Source: Dickeya oryzae (lineage in GTDB: Bacteria; Pseudomonadota; Gammaproteobacteria; Enterobacterales; Enterobacteriaceae). From it: a stretch of DNA of 64,000 nucleotides. The stretch is from NCBI RefSeq assembly GCF_009372235.1, contig NZ_ML762920.1, forward strand, positions 527,298 through 591,297. The letters are read 5' to 3'. Each line of letters starts with the position of its first letter. Position 1 is the stretch's first letter. The position numbers and the translations under genes were made by a program. Shown piece by piece: positions 31,062-39,896 of this stretch. Under the pieces are notes generated by a model, which saw only the letters and a program-made list of their open reading frames with translations, did no database searches and was not told where the DNA came from.

Positions 31062-31643
31062 TCAGACTGCATGCTTAACCTGTTCATCCAGCAGTTGAGG
31101 GATCATATCGGCAACACTCGGCGAAAGTTTACGTCTTTTTACTGCTCTGGAAGGTGGCTGGCACAAACTGCAGACAAAACTGTTTTTTGGCTGGTGCGCA
31201 TGGGTGATAAACATACCCTTGCAGCAGTTGCATGAGGACAACTGCAACATCCCGCTATCGACAAAGCGTACCAGTGTCCAGGCACGGGTCAACGCTAGCA
31301 ACGGCACATCACTTTGAGGGGCACATTGTTCGAGGTAAAGGCGATAAGCCTTGATAACCGCTTCAACACCGCTGCATTGACTATTTTTGAGCAAAAACAG
31401 GTAGGCGTTATAAAACATGGAAGAGTGGATGTTCTGTTCCCATGTCATGAACCAGTCGGTGGAAAACGGCAGCATCCCTTTAGGCGGAGGGCTGCCCCTC
31501 AATTCTTTATATAGCTTAATCAAGCGACCACGGCTTAATTGGGTCTCGCTTTCTAGCATCTGGAGGCGTGCGCCCAGCGAAATGAGCTCCATCGCCAGCT
31601 GTATGTCCTTAGCTTCCTGAACAATACTTTTCTCAGCCATCAT
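31062..31643 (-). CDS. flhC: Flagellar master regulator subunit FlhC
   Basis: The 193-residue product has the FlhC core ([20 protein letters not shown]) and the four-cysteine zinc site near the C-terminus: [15 protein letters not shown], then CSLC. With FlhD it forms the FlhD4C2 activator of class II flagellar promoters. The ATG overlaps the flhD stop by one base (TAATG). The 133 nt after it separate flhC from motA. Confidence 0.97.
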   Translation of the reverse strand: MMAEKSIVQEAKDIQLAMELISLGARLQMLESETQLSRGRLIKLYKELRGSPPPKGMLPFSTDWFMTWEQNIHSSMFYNAYLFLLKNSQCSGVEAVIKAYRLYLEQCAPQSDVPLLALTRAWTLVRFVDSGMLQLSSCNCCKGMFITHAHQPKNSFVCSLCQPPSRAVKRRKLSPSVADMIPQLLDEQVKHAV

Positions 31644-31993
31644 TATGCCCTTTTCTTAGGCAAGCTTTCTTCCTTTGAAGATAGCTCTTGTAATAAATGA
31701 CTCGACAACAAAATACCGGTATGAATCTGTTGCAGATCGTCGACCCGGGATTCTTGTGTTAATAGCTTAATCGTATTGTGATCACTGAAGCGGAAGTGGC
31801 ATATCAGCTGATTGGTTTCGGCTAGTTTGACCATTTGCGGTAAGGTCAATTGCATCAATGCATCAGCCATTTCCTCATTGATACCCAACCGGAACATAGC
31901 TGATGCTTTTTCGTCGTTTATTAATCGCTGAGCCAGTAACAAATAAGACAAATTGATGTCATAAATGTGTTTTAGCAGTTCAGAGGTACCCAT
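31643..31993 (-). CDS. flhD: Flagellar master regulator subunit FlhD
   Basis: The 116-residue product begins [24 protein letters not shown], the FlhD family N-terminus, and matches the family length. It forms the core of FlhD4C2, which activates the basal body, export and flhBAE genes elsewhere in this window and fliA outside it. A long upstream region with a CRP site and likely promoter precedes it. Confidence 0.96.
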   Translation of the reverse strand: MGTSELLKHIYDINLSYLLLAQRLINDEKASAMFRLGINEEMADALMQLTLPQMVKLAETNQLICHFRFSDHNTIKLLTQESRVDDLQQIHTGILLSSHLLQELSSKEESLPKKRA

Positions 31994-32221
31994 ATTCCCA
32001 TCCCGACAGACTATGTTTCAAACATAAGTTAGGTGATAGACAGCTCACCCGCTAAACAATCACTCTCCATAGGTGGCATGAAAACTATCGGTGCCAGACA
32101 ATTTTATTACTTTATAATCTTCTAATATGACGAAAAATACAGCATCAATGTTAATAAATTTGAGATCCCATCTCTTCATAACTTCAGACTCATCCTTTCC
32201 CTGTATTGCGTCCAACATAGA

Positions 32222-32247
32222 GCGTAGGATTAATCCTAATCCTACGC
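32222..32247 (-). other. Perfect hairpin at the predicted flhDC transcript 5' end
   Basis: An 11-bp perfect inverted repeat (32222-32232 with 32237-32247, 4-nt loop) lies about where the flhDC transcript should start. In RNA it would form a very stable 5'-terminal stem-loop about 230 nt before the flhD start codon. Confidence 0.6.
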
Positions 32248-32248
32248 C

Positions 32249-32278
32249 ACTGTACCGCCTTCAGCCTGATTCATACAA
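32249..32278 (-). promoter_or_regulatory. Likely sigma-70 promoter of flhDC
   Basis: On the minus strand TTGTAT (32278-32273), 18 nt, TACAGT (32254-32249) forms a plausible promoter. The predicted start near 32242 lies about 72 nt from the centre of the CRP site, matching the -72 placement known for E. coli flhDC. Confidence 0.6.
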
Positions 32279-32303
32279 CGCAAGCCTGTTGGCATTTTGA
32301 TAA

Positions 32304-32325
32304 TTATGTGACTATGATCACAAAA
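32304..32325 (-). promoter_or_regulatory. CRP-cAMP binding site upstream of flhDC
   Basis: TGTGA, 6 nt, TCACA at 32307-32322 is a perfect pair of CRP half-sites with A/T-rich flanks. Its position relative to the likely promoter suits class I activation. CRP dependence of flhDC is established in E. coli; here it is inferred from the site. Confidence 0.85.
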
Positions 32326-33197
32326 ATGAAAGGGGCGAAACATAATATTTCACTGATTTTTGCTCCGCTGTGAAATTTTCCTGAACACAATATACGCATA
32401 ATAGAAGAAAAAAACCCCCCACAACACCCCACCCTTTTGACAAGAAATCATAATCATTTGATATTTAAAATAAAAAAACAAATCCGATGACTGACAATTT
32501 TTGTCCTACTTCTGCGACCATCTTGATTTACATTAACATTTCTAATTTTATAACCTGGGTTATTATTTTATAAGTTCCCTATATGTTCCGGTACATCTGG
32601 TTGCCAGTACACCATGGAGACTGACCGTACATAGGTACATCCATTCCTGATGCTCTCAGTATCTGACTGAAAAAGCGCCTTCGTTACCACCACACAAAGC
32701 GGAAAAGTACTGACGATCATAGCTAAACTCAATAGAAGAAAGTACTAATGCCGTTCGGAAGAGGTGATATTTTGTTCAATTAAAGCCCCATTCACCTACC
32801 TCTATCAGCCTTCTCAAGCGAGCACAACAGAAGAAAGATTGAGCTACAGTCCACCGGGTTTACATCAGAGCGATTAGCCAGGTTCCTGCTAAACTGATAG
32901 ACAATGCTCACCTGTGTTTCCAGGAGGGCTATTTTCCTATTTTTAGGTATCCGTTATGTTGAATAGCTACCGATTAGCTGAATAAAAAAGAGACAGTACC
33001 TGATATCCTTCTGCCAGCAGATTCGTGATCGACATCGCATTGAAATTCATGAATGTTCCACATTATATGACGATGTTAGATTATGTTGGTATTTTGAAAA
33101 CGGATCGCCACACAGCTGTTTCCAGAAACAAAAGCACCCAAACTACACCTGCAAGTAGTACGGTTGATGTACATATATTTTTCCTGAAAATGAGCGA

Positions 33198-34925
33198 ATG
33201 GATATGAAAATGATGTCAAAGTCTGAACAACAGGGTAAAACCGGCATACTGGGTAATCTTGGACTGGTGCCGTTATTTGTCATCATTCTGGGCGGCATTA
33301 TGCTGTTGTTTGCCCTGGCTATCGGTACATCCAGTTATTTTCTGGTGCGAGCTAATCAAAGTCTGGATTATGTCACTCAGGAAATTGACGTCCGTCTTGG
33401 GCTGTCAAACAGCTCTAACCATCTCAGAACCGCCCGCCTGTTGATTATTCAGGCTGGCGCTGCGGTGCGCGTTGGGGACACTGATGTATTCAACAACAAC
33501 CTGAAACAGGCAGAACAGCGCATTGCCGCCTCGAAGGAGGCATTCAAAGCTTATCAAAACCGAAGTGTCAAAACCGATACGGATCTGGCAATCGATCCCG
33601 AACTGAATAAAGCCTATAACGACTACCTTGAAAAAGGCATCATGCCGATGCTCAAGGCAGCTAAAGACGGCTATTTCGAAGAAATCCTGACACACGAATC
33701 AGAAGAGGTTCGTCTTCTCGATGATGCCTATAACAAGCCATTACTGAAAGCCATTGCCTTTCGTACTGAACGAGCCAAAGCACTCAATAGTAATGCACAG
33801 TACGAGGCCAAAATGGGTTACACCTTGATGGCTGTCAGCTTCGCCATCGCGATTGTCATGACCATGCTAACCTTCTTCTTCTTGCGTGGTACGCTGATTA
33901 AGCCGATGAATCGCCTGGTGCAACGTATTCAACGTATTGCTCAAGGTGACCTGACCCAACCGGACGAAGTCTATGGTAAGAACGAAATCGGCATACTGGG
34001 TTACAATATCCAGCAAATGCAGGTATCGCTGGTGCATACCGTTTCCACCGTCCGTGACAGCGCAGATTCCATTTATCAGGGAACCACTGAGATAACCGCC
34101 GGCAATACCGATTTGTCTTCACGTACTGAGCAGCAGGCAGCAGCAATCGAGCAAACTGCCGCCAGCATGGAACAGTTGACCGCCACCGTCAAACAGAACT
34201 CCGATAACGCGCACCATGCCAGCCAACTGGCTTCTAATGCTTCTGGCAAGGCGAAGCAAGGGGGTGAGATTGTCGAAAATGTCGTTAATACCATGAACAG
34301 TATTTCCGGCAGTTCACGGAAAATTTCTGAAATCACGAATGTGATCAACAGTATTGCTTTCCAAACGAACATTCTGGCGCTGAACGCCGCGGTAGAAGCG
34401 GCGCGTGCGGGTGAGCAAGGTCGAGGGTTTGCGGTAGTGGCCGGTGAAGTACGTAGTCTGGCTCAGCGCAGTGCCCAGGCAGCCAAGGAAATTGAAGGAT
34501 TGATCTCTGAATCCGTTTCACTGGTTCACAGCGGTTCGGAGCTGGTGGACAAAGCAGGCCAGACTATGCACGAAATTGTTCAGGCCGTCACCAATGTGAC
34601 TGACATTATGAATGAAATCGCTTCTGCATCAGATGAGCAAAGTCGCGGCATCACCCAAGTCGGCCAGGCAATTTCAGAGATGGATAGCGTGACACAGCAG
34701 AATGCGGCGTTGGTGCAACAGGCCTCTGCCGCCGCTGCCTCACTCGAAGAGCAGGCAATGATACTGACCCGTGCCGTATCAGCGTTCAAACTTGCCAACG
34801 CTATCAATAGCACAGCCCCTACTCGAGCGACATTTACATCGAAGCCTTTACTGACAACAGCGACGGCGGCGTTAGGCACCTCTTCCGGAGCTAAATCCGG
34901 CAGCAATAATTGGGAAACCTTCTAA
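33198..34925 (+). CDS. Methyl-accepting chemotaxis protein
   Basis: The 575-residue receptor has a first membrane helix (about 22-48, [20 protein letters not shown]), a helical periplasmic ligand domain (about 50-210), a second membrane helix (about 212-232), HAMP (about 233-285) and the conserved tip [20 protein letters not shown]. It ends NNWETF, so CheR/CheB can dock. It is divergent from flhDC. No sigma-28 promoter was found in front. The start is uncertain: several Met codons lie within the first six codons. Confidence 0.92.
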   Translation: MDMKMMSKSEQQGKTGILGNLGLVPLFVIILGGIMLLFALAIGTSSYFLVRANQSLDYVTQEIDVRLGLSNSSNHLRTARLLIIQAGAAVRVGDTDVFNNNLKQAEQRIAASKEAFKAYQNRSVKTDTDLAIDPELNKAYNDYLEKGIMPMLKAAKDGYFEEILTHESEEVRLLDDAYNKPLLKAIAFRTERAKALNSNAQYEAKMGYTLMAVSFAIAIVMTMLTFFFLRGTLIKPMNRLVQRIQRIAQGDLTQPDEVYGKNEIGILGYNIQQMQVSLVHTVSTVRDSADSIYQGTTEITAGNTDLSSRTEQQAAAIEQTAASMEQLTATVKQNSDNAHHASQLASNASGKAKQGGEIVENVVNTMNSISGSSRKISEITNVINSIAFQTNILALNAAVEAARAGEQGRGFAVVAGEVRSLAQRSAQAAKEIEGLISESVSLVHSGSELVDKAGQTMHEIVQAVTNVTDIMNEIASASDEQSRGITQVGQAISEMDSVTQQNAALVQQASAAAASLEEQAMILTRAVSAFKLANAINSTAPTRATFTSKPLLTTATAALGTSSGAKSGSNNWETF

Positions 34926-34933
34926 GTTCTTCC

Positions 34934-34959
34934 GGCCGATACAGATAACCGTATCGGCC
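34934..34959 (+). terminator. Terminator after the chemoreceptor gene
   Basis: A perfect 9-bp GC-rich stem (34934-34942 with 34951-34959, 8-nt loop) begins 9 nt after the stop and is followed by TGTTTATT. It also lies just beyond the stop of the convergent gene at 34975, so it may serve both. Confidence 0.75.
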
Positions 34960-34974
34960 TGTTTATTCATCGGC

Positions 34975-35163
34975 TTACTGATGTGGTTCGACAAAGATCC
35001 CTTCCGGATTATCCCGTTCATTGAAAAACCAAATCCCGTCGGGATAATCCTCCAGGGCGATGAGATACATCGTCCCCTCCTGGAAAGGCTCTACCGCCAT
35101 AATCCTCCCTTTTCTGCGGGTTTCACCATCCGTTTTTACGGTTACCACATCATTTACGTTCAC
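34975..35163 (-). CDS. Small protein of unknown function (62 aa)
   Basis: I do not recognise this family. The 62-residue product ([20 protein letters not shown]; then [16 protein letters not shown]) is acidic toward the C-terminus and reads like a small beta-barrel/KOW-like domain, with no membrane segment or signal. The start is GTG at 35163 with AAGG about 7 nt upstream. It follows the VOC gene by 50 nt on the same strand, so the two may share a transcript. No function can be assigned. Confidence 0.7.
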   Translation of the reverse strand: MNVNDVVTVKTDGETRRKGRIMAVEPFQEGTMYLIALEDYPDGIWFFNERDNPEGIFVEPHQ

Positions 35164-35213
35164 ACGTCCACCTTATCCGTCATTCACCTTGAGGCTGCGG
35201 CCTGTACAGCCGT

Positions 35214-35633
35214 TCATACCAATCCGCCGACAGTATTGTCAAACTCAGGCGTATAAACAAAACACAACTTGTTCCCCTCAGGATCACGACAATAGGCCCC
35301 ATAATAATCAGCCGCATAGTATGGACGAAGACCCGGTGCCCCCTCTTCATAAGCGCCCAACGATAATGCCGTTTCCCACACGTGGCGCACGGCCTGTGGC
35401 GAACTGACTGCAAAGCTCACTTGCGTCCCATTTCCCCAGGTCGCGGGCAAGCCATTGACCGGAATCTGGACATAAAACTGGGGCCAACGTCGCCCGGGGA
35501 TATGCCACCCTTGCCCGGCTGGACCACCTGGTTCCTCCTGAACCGGAACGAAGCCTAATTCGGTCAGGATCACCGAATAAAACCGAATCATCATGTCGAT
35601 ATCTCGGGCACCAAGAATAATGTGACTGAACAT
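35214..35633 (-). CDS. VOC (glyoxalase/dioxygenase fold) family protein
   Basis: The 139-residue product has the single-unit VOC pattern: an N-terminal metal-ligand region HIILGARDIDMMIRFYSVIL (His4), a middle QVSFAV strand and the C-terminal block YYGAYCRDPEGNKLCFVYTP. VOC proteins include glyoxalase-like enzymes, dioxygenases and drug-binding proteins. The substrate cannot be read from the sequence. AGAAGGAAAAAAG precedes the ATG. It is divergent from the MATE exporter gene. Confidence 0.85.
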   Translation of the reverse strand: MFSHIILGARDIDMMIRFYSVILTELGFVPVQEEPGGPAGQGWHIPGRRWPQFYVQIPVNGLPATWGNGTQVSFAVSSPQAVRHVWETALSLGAYEEGAPGLRPYYAADYYGAYCRDPEGNKLCFVYTPEFDNTVGGLV

Positions 35634-36000
35634 CTTTTTTCCTTCTGTTATTCCATATCCCGGTTGTTGTACCAGTCAACCACGCCATTGATCATCATAA
35701 GTACAATGGTCGAATTAAACGAATAAGACACATTCCCACTTTTATTTACTACTATATGTTTTGGTACATCGCCACGGGGTTATTGCTACAGACAGTTGAA
35801 TATATCGCCACATCTGCTTAAAACACCGTTTCATCTAAATTATTATTTTTCTGATATTAGCATCCCCACCTTGTGCAGCATGCTTTTATAATCGCATCAG
35901 TGAATTGTTATCCGGACATGTAATTCGGTCACAATCCACTGGATGAAGAGACTTGAGGCATTCACCACGTGTCCACCAGTAAGACAAAAAGATAGGCTAT
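35634..36000. other. 367-bp divergent gap, VOC gene to MATE gene
   Basis: No gene is supported here. It should contain the promoters of the VOC gene (minus) and the MATE gene (plus); I could not assign clear -35/-10 elements. Confidence 0.5.
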
Positions 36001-37437
36001 ATGATCTTAAACGCAGCCAAACAGCTGTTAAACACACTAAAAAACACCACCTGGTACAAAAAGCGTCACTCCAACCGAGTCCTGCTCTGGCGCGAAATCA
36101 CGCCGTTGGCCATCCCCATTTTCATCGAAGGATTGTGTGTGGTACTGATGGGGATCTTCAGTACTTTTCTGGTGAGCTGGCTTGGTAAAGAAGCCATGGC
36201 CGCCGTGGGACTGGCGGATAGCTTCAACATGCTGATCATTGCCTTTTTCACCGCTGTCGCGCTTGGGACGGCGGTTGTTGTCGCATTTAGTCTCGGCCAG
36301 CGTAACCGTAAACAGGCACGACAAGCCGCACGCCAATCAATCTCATTGCTGGTGCTAATTTCCTTGCTACTGGTAGTGCTGGTTGAAATCGCGGGACAGT
36401 CCATCATCGATCTGATTGCCGGTAGTGCCGAACCCGCGGTCAAATCGTTGGCGCTGACATTCCTGCGCCTAACTGTCTGGGGTTACCCTGCACTAGCGAT
36501 CACGCTGGTAGGGTGTGGGGCATTACGGGGCGCTGGCAATACCCGCTTACCGATGGTTATCAATATCTGGATGAATATCCTGAACATTCTGTTTAGCGGC
36601 GTGTTGATCTATGGTGTCTCTTCATGGCAAGGGCTAGGATTTATCGGGGCGGGATTAGGGATCACACTCTCCCGTTACCTGGGGGCGTTTTGTGTAGTGT
36701 TCGCACTGACAAAAGGTTTCAATGGTGCACTGCGTATCCCCTTTCAGAGTTATTTCGCTCCGTTTACCACAGTCATCCTCTACGAAGTACTCAGCATTGG
36801 CATCCCGGCCAGCATTGAGTCGGTGATGTTTAATGTCGGTAAATTGATCACCCAGCGTTTTGTCGCCGGCATGGGGACGGAGGTGATCGCCGGCAATTTT
36901 ATCGCTTTTTCGATTGTTGCCTTGATCAACCTGCCGGGTAATGCCCTGGGCTCAACATCGACCATTGTTGTCGGTTCAAGACTGGGCAAAGGGCAACGCA
37001 TGCAACCGGAGCGACAGCTGAAATATATCTTTTGGCTTTCGAATATTGGCCTGTGTGCGTTAGCACTGCTGTCAGTCCCCACCGCCGGATTGTTGGCTGC
37101 AATGTATACCAATGAACCTGAGGTGATTCAGGTTGTTAAACACCTGCTCTGGTTGAACGCGCTATTTATGCCAGTATGGGCGGCATCCTGGGTACTGCCA
37201 GCCGGGTTAAAGGGAGCCAAAGATGCCAGTTATACCATGTGGGTAGCACTGGCTGGTATGTGGGGGTGTCGGGTGATCGCAGGTTATATTCTGGGCATCA
37301 TGTTGGGTTTTGGTGTGGTCGGCGTCTGGATGGGTATGTTTTTTGACTGGATTGTCCGAGGCGTGCTGTTTTATCACCGTATGGTTAGTGGAAAATGGCT
37401 ATGGCGCTACACCATCCCAAACAGGAACAATCAGTAA
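36001..37437 (+). CDS. MATE family efflux transporter
   Basis: The 478-residue protein has about 12 membrane segments in two six-helix bundles. MATE features include WREITPLAIPIFIEGLCVVL at the first helix and GAGNTRLPMVINIWMNILNI between bundles. MATE exporters expel cationic drugs or metabolites with Na+ or H+ counter-flow. It resembles the E. coli YeeO/EmmdR group by overall character, but I would not fix a symbol. It is monocistronic, between the VOC gene and cybC. Confidence 0.88.
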   Translation: MILNAAKQLLNTLKNTTWYKKRHSNRVLLWREITPLAIPIFIEGLCVVLMGIFSTFLVSWLGKEAMAAVGLADSFNMLIIAFFTAVALGTAVVVAFSLGQRNRKQARQAARQSISLLVLISLLLVVLVEIAGQSIIDLIAGSAEPAVKSLALTFLRLTVWGYPALAITLVGCGALRGAGNTRLPMVINIWMNILNILFSGVLIYGVSSWQGLGFIGAGLGITLSRYLGAFCVVFALTKGFNGALRIPFQSYFAPFTTVILYEVLSIGIPASIESVMFNVGKLITQRFVAGMGTEVIAGNFIAFSIVALINLPGNALGSTSTIVVGSRLGKGQRMQPERQLKYIFWLSNIGLCALALLSVPTAGLLAAMYTNEPEVIQVVKHLLWLNALFMPVWAASWVLPAGLKGAKDASYTMWVALAGMWGCRVIAGYILGIMLGFGVVGVWMGMFFDWIVRGVLFYHRMVSGKWLWRYTIPNRNNQ

Positions 37438-37506
37438 AAAAACTACTGGCGGTGATGTTCCACTGACACCAGCGACGAAAAAATCTTCATGGTATGCAAT
37501 GCATTG

Positions 37507-37527
37507 GTCAGGATGTCATCCCCTGAC
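37507..37527 (+). terminator. Probable terminator after the MATE gene
   Basis: A 6-bp stem (37507-37512 with 37522-37527, 9-nt loop) followed by TTTTATCTTT lies 70 nt after the MATE stop. The short stem makes it moderate only. Confidence 0.5.
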
Positions 37528-37658
37528 TTTTATCTTTCATCATTATCATGACACTGCGATGTAAAATCCATTTGACCATGCATAGGTGGTCGTCAATACT
37601 GCCGAAAACTAATAAAGGGTATAAACCCCGCCATCAGGCTAACTAACAGGAGTGAGCA

Positions 37659-38036
37659 ATGAAAAAAACTATTATGGCCATCAGTCTGGCAATCGCGGCA
37701 TCTGCAGTCACGCTGCCGTTCGCCAGTCAGGCTGCCGTCAAAGATGAAATGGGTGCGATGGCAAAGAGCTACAAAGGGGCCTCAAGTGCCGCGGATGCCG
37801 CCACACTGAAAGCCGATCTGCTGAATATGAAAGCACATGCAACCAAGGCTAAAGCAGACCCGGAATTCAACAATAGCCCAAACAGCAAGGTCTTCAATGA
37901 AGGGCTGGACAAACTGCTCAAACAAATTGATGCCGCCATTGCACTGGTTGATGCAGGCAAACTTCAGGAAGCGAAAGCGGCTACTGATGAGCTGAAAAAA
38001 ACTCGCGCAGAGTACCACAAAAAACTGGGCGTATAA
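37659..38036 (+). CDS. cybC: Cytochrome b562
   Basis: The 125-residue periplasmic protein has a signal peptide (about 1-25, ending SQA) and a mature four-helix bundle. The axial heme ligands of cytochrome b562 are conserved: an early Met (AVKDEM) and a C-terminal His (RAEYHKKLGV). It is a soluble electron carrier whose physiological partner is unknown in E. coli as well. AGGAGTGAGCA precedes the ATG. It has its own terminator. Confidence 0.9.
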   Translation: MKKTIMAISLAIAASAVTLPFASQAAVKDEMGAMAKSYKGASSAADAATLKADLLNMKAHATKAKADPEFNNSPNSKVFNEGLDKLLKQIDAAIALVDAGKLQEAKAATDELKKTRAEYHKKLGV

Positions 38037-38053
38037 CCCGTCATGATTCTATT

Positions 38054-38082
38054 GCAGCAGTGAGATTTATTATCACTGCTGC
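38054..38082 (+). terminator. Terminator after cybC
   Basis: A perfect 10-bp stem (38054-38063 with 38073-38082, 9-nt loop) followed by ATTTTCC begins 18 nt past the cybC stop. Confidence 0.8.
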
Positions 38083-38536
38083 ATTTTCCTTCCCTACCCC
38101 ACCGATGCTTAATTAAAATAAAAGCATTAATCCAATCATCGAAGAGTAATATTATCACGCTAATCTCTACAGGTGACTATCACCAGAACTTCTGTTTTTT
38201 TCAGAAAAAAATTCTCGTTTATTTTAATTTATCGTATTATATCACCCGTGAGTTATTTTAATTTCCTGATATGAATAAACACCGAAAAAAAACACCTTGA
38301 TAAGCCTTCCTGACATCGACGCCTTTAGATTCTATCGCAGAAATAATTTTAGATTAAAATATTCACACAGCCAAGAAAACTGGAACTACTGGAGAAACCA
38401 ACTATAACATTATAGTGTCTTTCATCATATTTCATACACCGATATGGATAAAGACTTCAATTGATAGGATGTCAATATTGCGCATTCTATTTATCACTCA
38501 ACCTAAAATATAACCATCTGAAATGGAGATTCATTC
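38083..38536. other. AT-rich regulatory region upstream of cel5Z
   Basis: No gene is seen. The segment is strongly AT-rich with poly-A tracts. It must hold the cel5Z promoter; in Dickeya, virulence enzyme promoters of this kind are commonly bound by CRP, KdgR, PecS or H-NS, but I could not place a convincing KdgR or CRP box by eye. Confidence 0.5.
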
Positions 38537-39823
38537 ATGCCTCTATTTGATTCGAAAAACAACGCCACCATCAATAAAAAAGAACACAGCTTTCGTCAAA
38601 AAATGTTCTTTTCCTGTGGCTGTTTAGGTTTAAGTCTTATTTTCATGTCCACTAATACATGGGCAAGTGTTGAACCATTGTCTGTCAGTGGAAGTAAAAT
38701 CTATGCAGGAGGAAAAGTCAGAAGTTTTTCCGGTAATAGCTTATTCTGGAGTAATACCGGATGGAATGCGGAGAAATTCTATACGGCAGAGACGGTTGCC
38801 TCGCTTAAGAAAGACTGGAAATCCAGCATTGTTCGCGCAGCAATGGGTGTACAGGAGTACGGTGGTTATCTTCAGGACCCGACCAATAACAAAGCCAGGG
38901 TTGAAAAGGTCGTGAATGCAGCGATTGCCAACGACATGTATGTCATCATCGACTGGCACTCGCATTCAGCAGAAAATAATCGTAGTGAAGCTATAAGTTT
39001 CTTTCAGGAGATGGCCAGGAAATATGGTAATAAGCCCAATGTGATTTATGAAATCTATAACGAACCACTCCAGGTATCATGGAGCTATACCATAAAACCG
39101 TATGCGGAAGCCGTCATTTCTGCGATCCGCGCTATTGACCCAGATAATCTCATTATTGTTGGCACCCCTAGTTGGTCGCAAAACGTTGATGAAGCATCAC
39201 GAGATCCCATCAATGCCAACAATATTGCTTATACACTGCATTTCTATGCGGGAACGCATGGCGAGTCATTGCGAAATAAGGCACGACAAGCGATAAATAA
39301 CGGTATTGCGCTTTTTGTTACCGAGTGGGGTAGCGTTAATGCAGATGGAAATGGCGGAGTGAATTATTCAGAGACAGATGCCTGGGTCACGTTTATGCGT
39401 GATAACAATATCAGCAACGCGAACTGGGCATTGAATGATAAAAATGAAGGGGCTTCCACCTATTACCCTGACTCTAAAAATCTGACTGAATCAGGTAAGA
39501 AAGTAAAATCAATCATTCAAAGCTGGCCTTATAAAACCAGTAATGCAGCCAGAGCGATGGCTGAATCTGAATCCTCCGACGATATCTCAACCGACATTGA
39601 CAGCAACAGTGCTAACACACCTGATTCATCGGCTACGACTAATTGTGCCAATGTTAATATTTACCCCAACTGGGTCAGTAAAGACTGGGCTGGTGGCCAA
39701 GCTGATCATAACGAAGCGGGTCAGTCGATTGTTTATAAAGGCAGCCTCTACACCGCTAACTGGTATACGACATCCGTTCCAGGCAGCGATGCATCCTGGG
39801 CGTTGGTGGGCAGTTGTAACTAG
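38537..39823 (+). CDS. celZ: Secreted endoglucanase Z (GH5 with C-terminal CBM5)
   Basis: The 428-residue cellulase has a signal peptide (about 1-43, ending TWA), a GH5 catalytic domain with acid/base Glu176 (IYNEPL) and nucleophile Glu263 (VTEWGS), equal to Glu133 and Glu220 of mature Dickeya Cel5Z, then a Ser/Asp-rich linker (about 333-370) and a CBM5-type domain (NWVSKDWAGGQADHNEAGQS). It cleaves cellulose beta-1,4 bonds. In Dickeya it leaves by the Out type II system. GGAGA precedes the ATG. It is convergent with pelL. Confidence 0.96.
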   Translation: MPLFDSKNNATINKKEHSFRQKMFFSCGCLGLSLIFMSTNTWASVEPLSVSGSKIYAGGKVRSFSGNSLFWSNTGWNAEKFYTAETVASLKKDWKSSIVRAAMGVQEYGGYLQDPTNNKARVEKVVNAAIANDMYVIIDWHSHSAENNRSEAISFFQEMARKYGNKPNVIYEIYNEPLQVSWSYTIKPYAEAVISAIRAIDPDNLIIVGTPSWSQNVDEASRDPINANNIAYTLHFYAGTHGESLRNKARQAINNGIALFVTEWGSVNADGNGGVNYSETDAWVTFMRDNNISNANWALNDKNEGASTYYPDSKNLTESGKKVKSIIQSWPYKTSNAARAMAESESSDDISTDIDSNSANTPDSSATTNCANVNIYPNWVSKDWAGGQADHNEAGQSIVYKGSLYTANWYTTSVPGSDASWALVGSCN

Positions 39824-39856
39824 ACCGGTTACAATGCATTGATTTAAATATAGAAA

Positions 39857-39879
39857 CAGGGCTGCGCATTGCAGCCCTG
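39857..39879. terminator. Bidirectional terminator between cel5Z and pelL
   Basis: A perfect 9-bp stem (39857-39865 with 39871-39879, 5-nt loop) fills the 73-bp gap between the convergent stops. The minus side is followed by TTTCTATATTT, so it serves pelL best. Confidence 0.78.
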
Positions 39880-39896
39880 ATGCACATGTCGTTTGA

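Larger units (their letters stand above)
31994..33197. other. 1.2-kb regulatory region between flhD and a divergent chemoreceptor gene
   Basis: This AT-rich stretch has no supported gene. It holds the flhDC promoter region (CRP site, likely -35/-10, 5' hairpin). A short reading frame at 33025-33207 overlaps the chemoreceptor start and has no recognisable content. Long flhDC leaders and upstream regions are typical of enterobacteria because many regulators act there. Confidence 0.75.

Noticed and set aside
32941..32990. Sigma-28 promoter for the plus-strand chemoreceptor at 33198
   Set aside because: A CCGATTA-like -10 is present but no TAAA-type -35 at 11-nt spacing.
33025..33207. 60-codon reading frame before the second chemoreceptor
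   Set aside because: No ribosome site, no recognisable content, and it overlaps the receptor start in another frame.
35060..35407. 115-codon frame antisense to the 62-residue gene and the VOC gene
   Set aside because: Its length is explained by the opposite-strand coding genes; both of those have proper starts and family or ribosome-site support.
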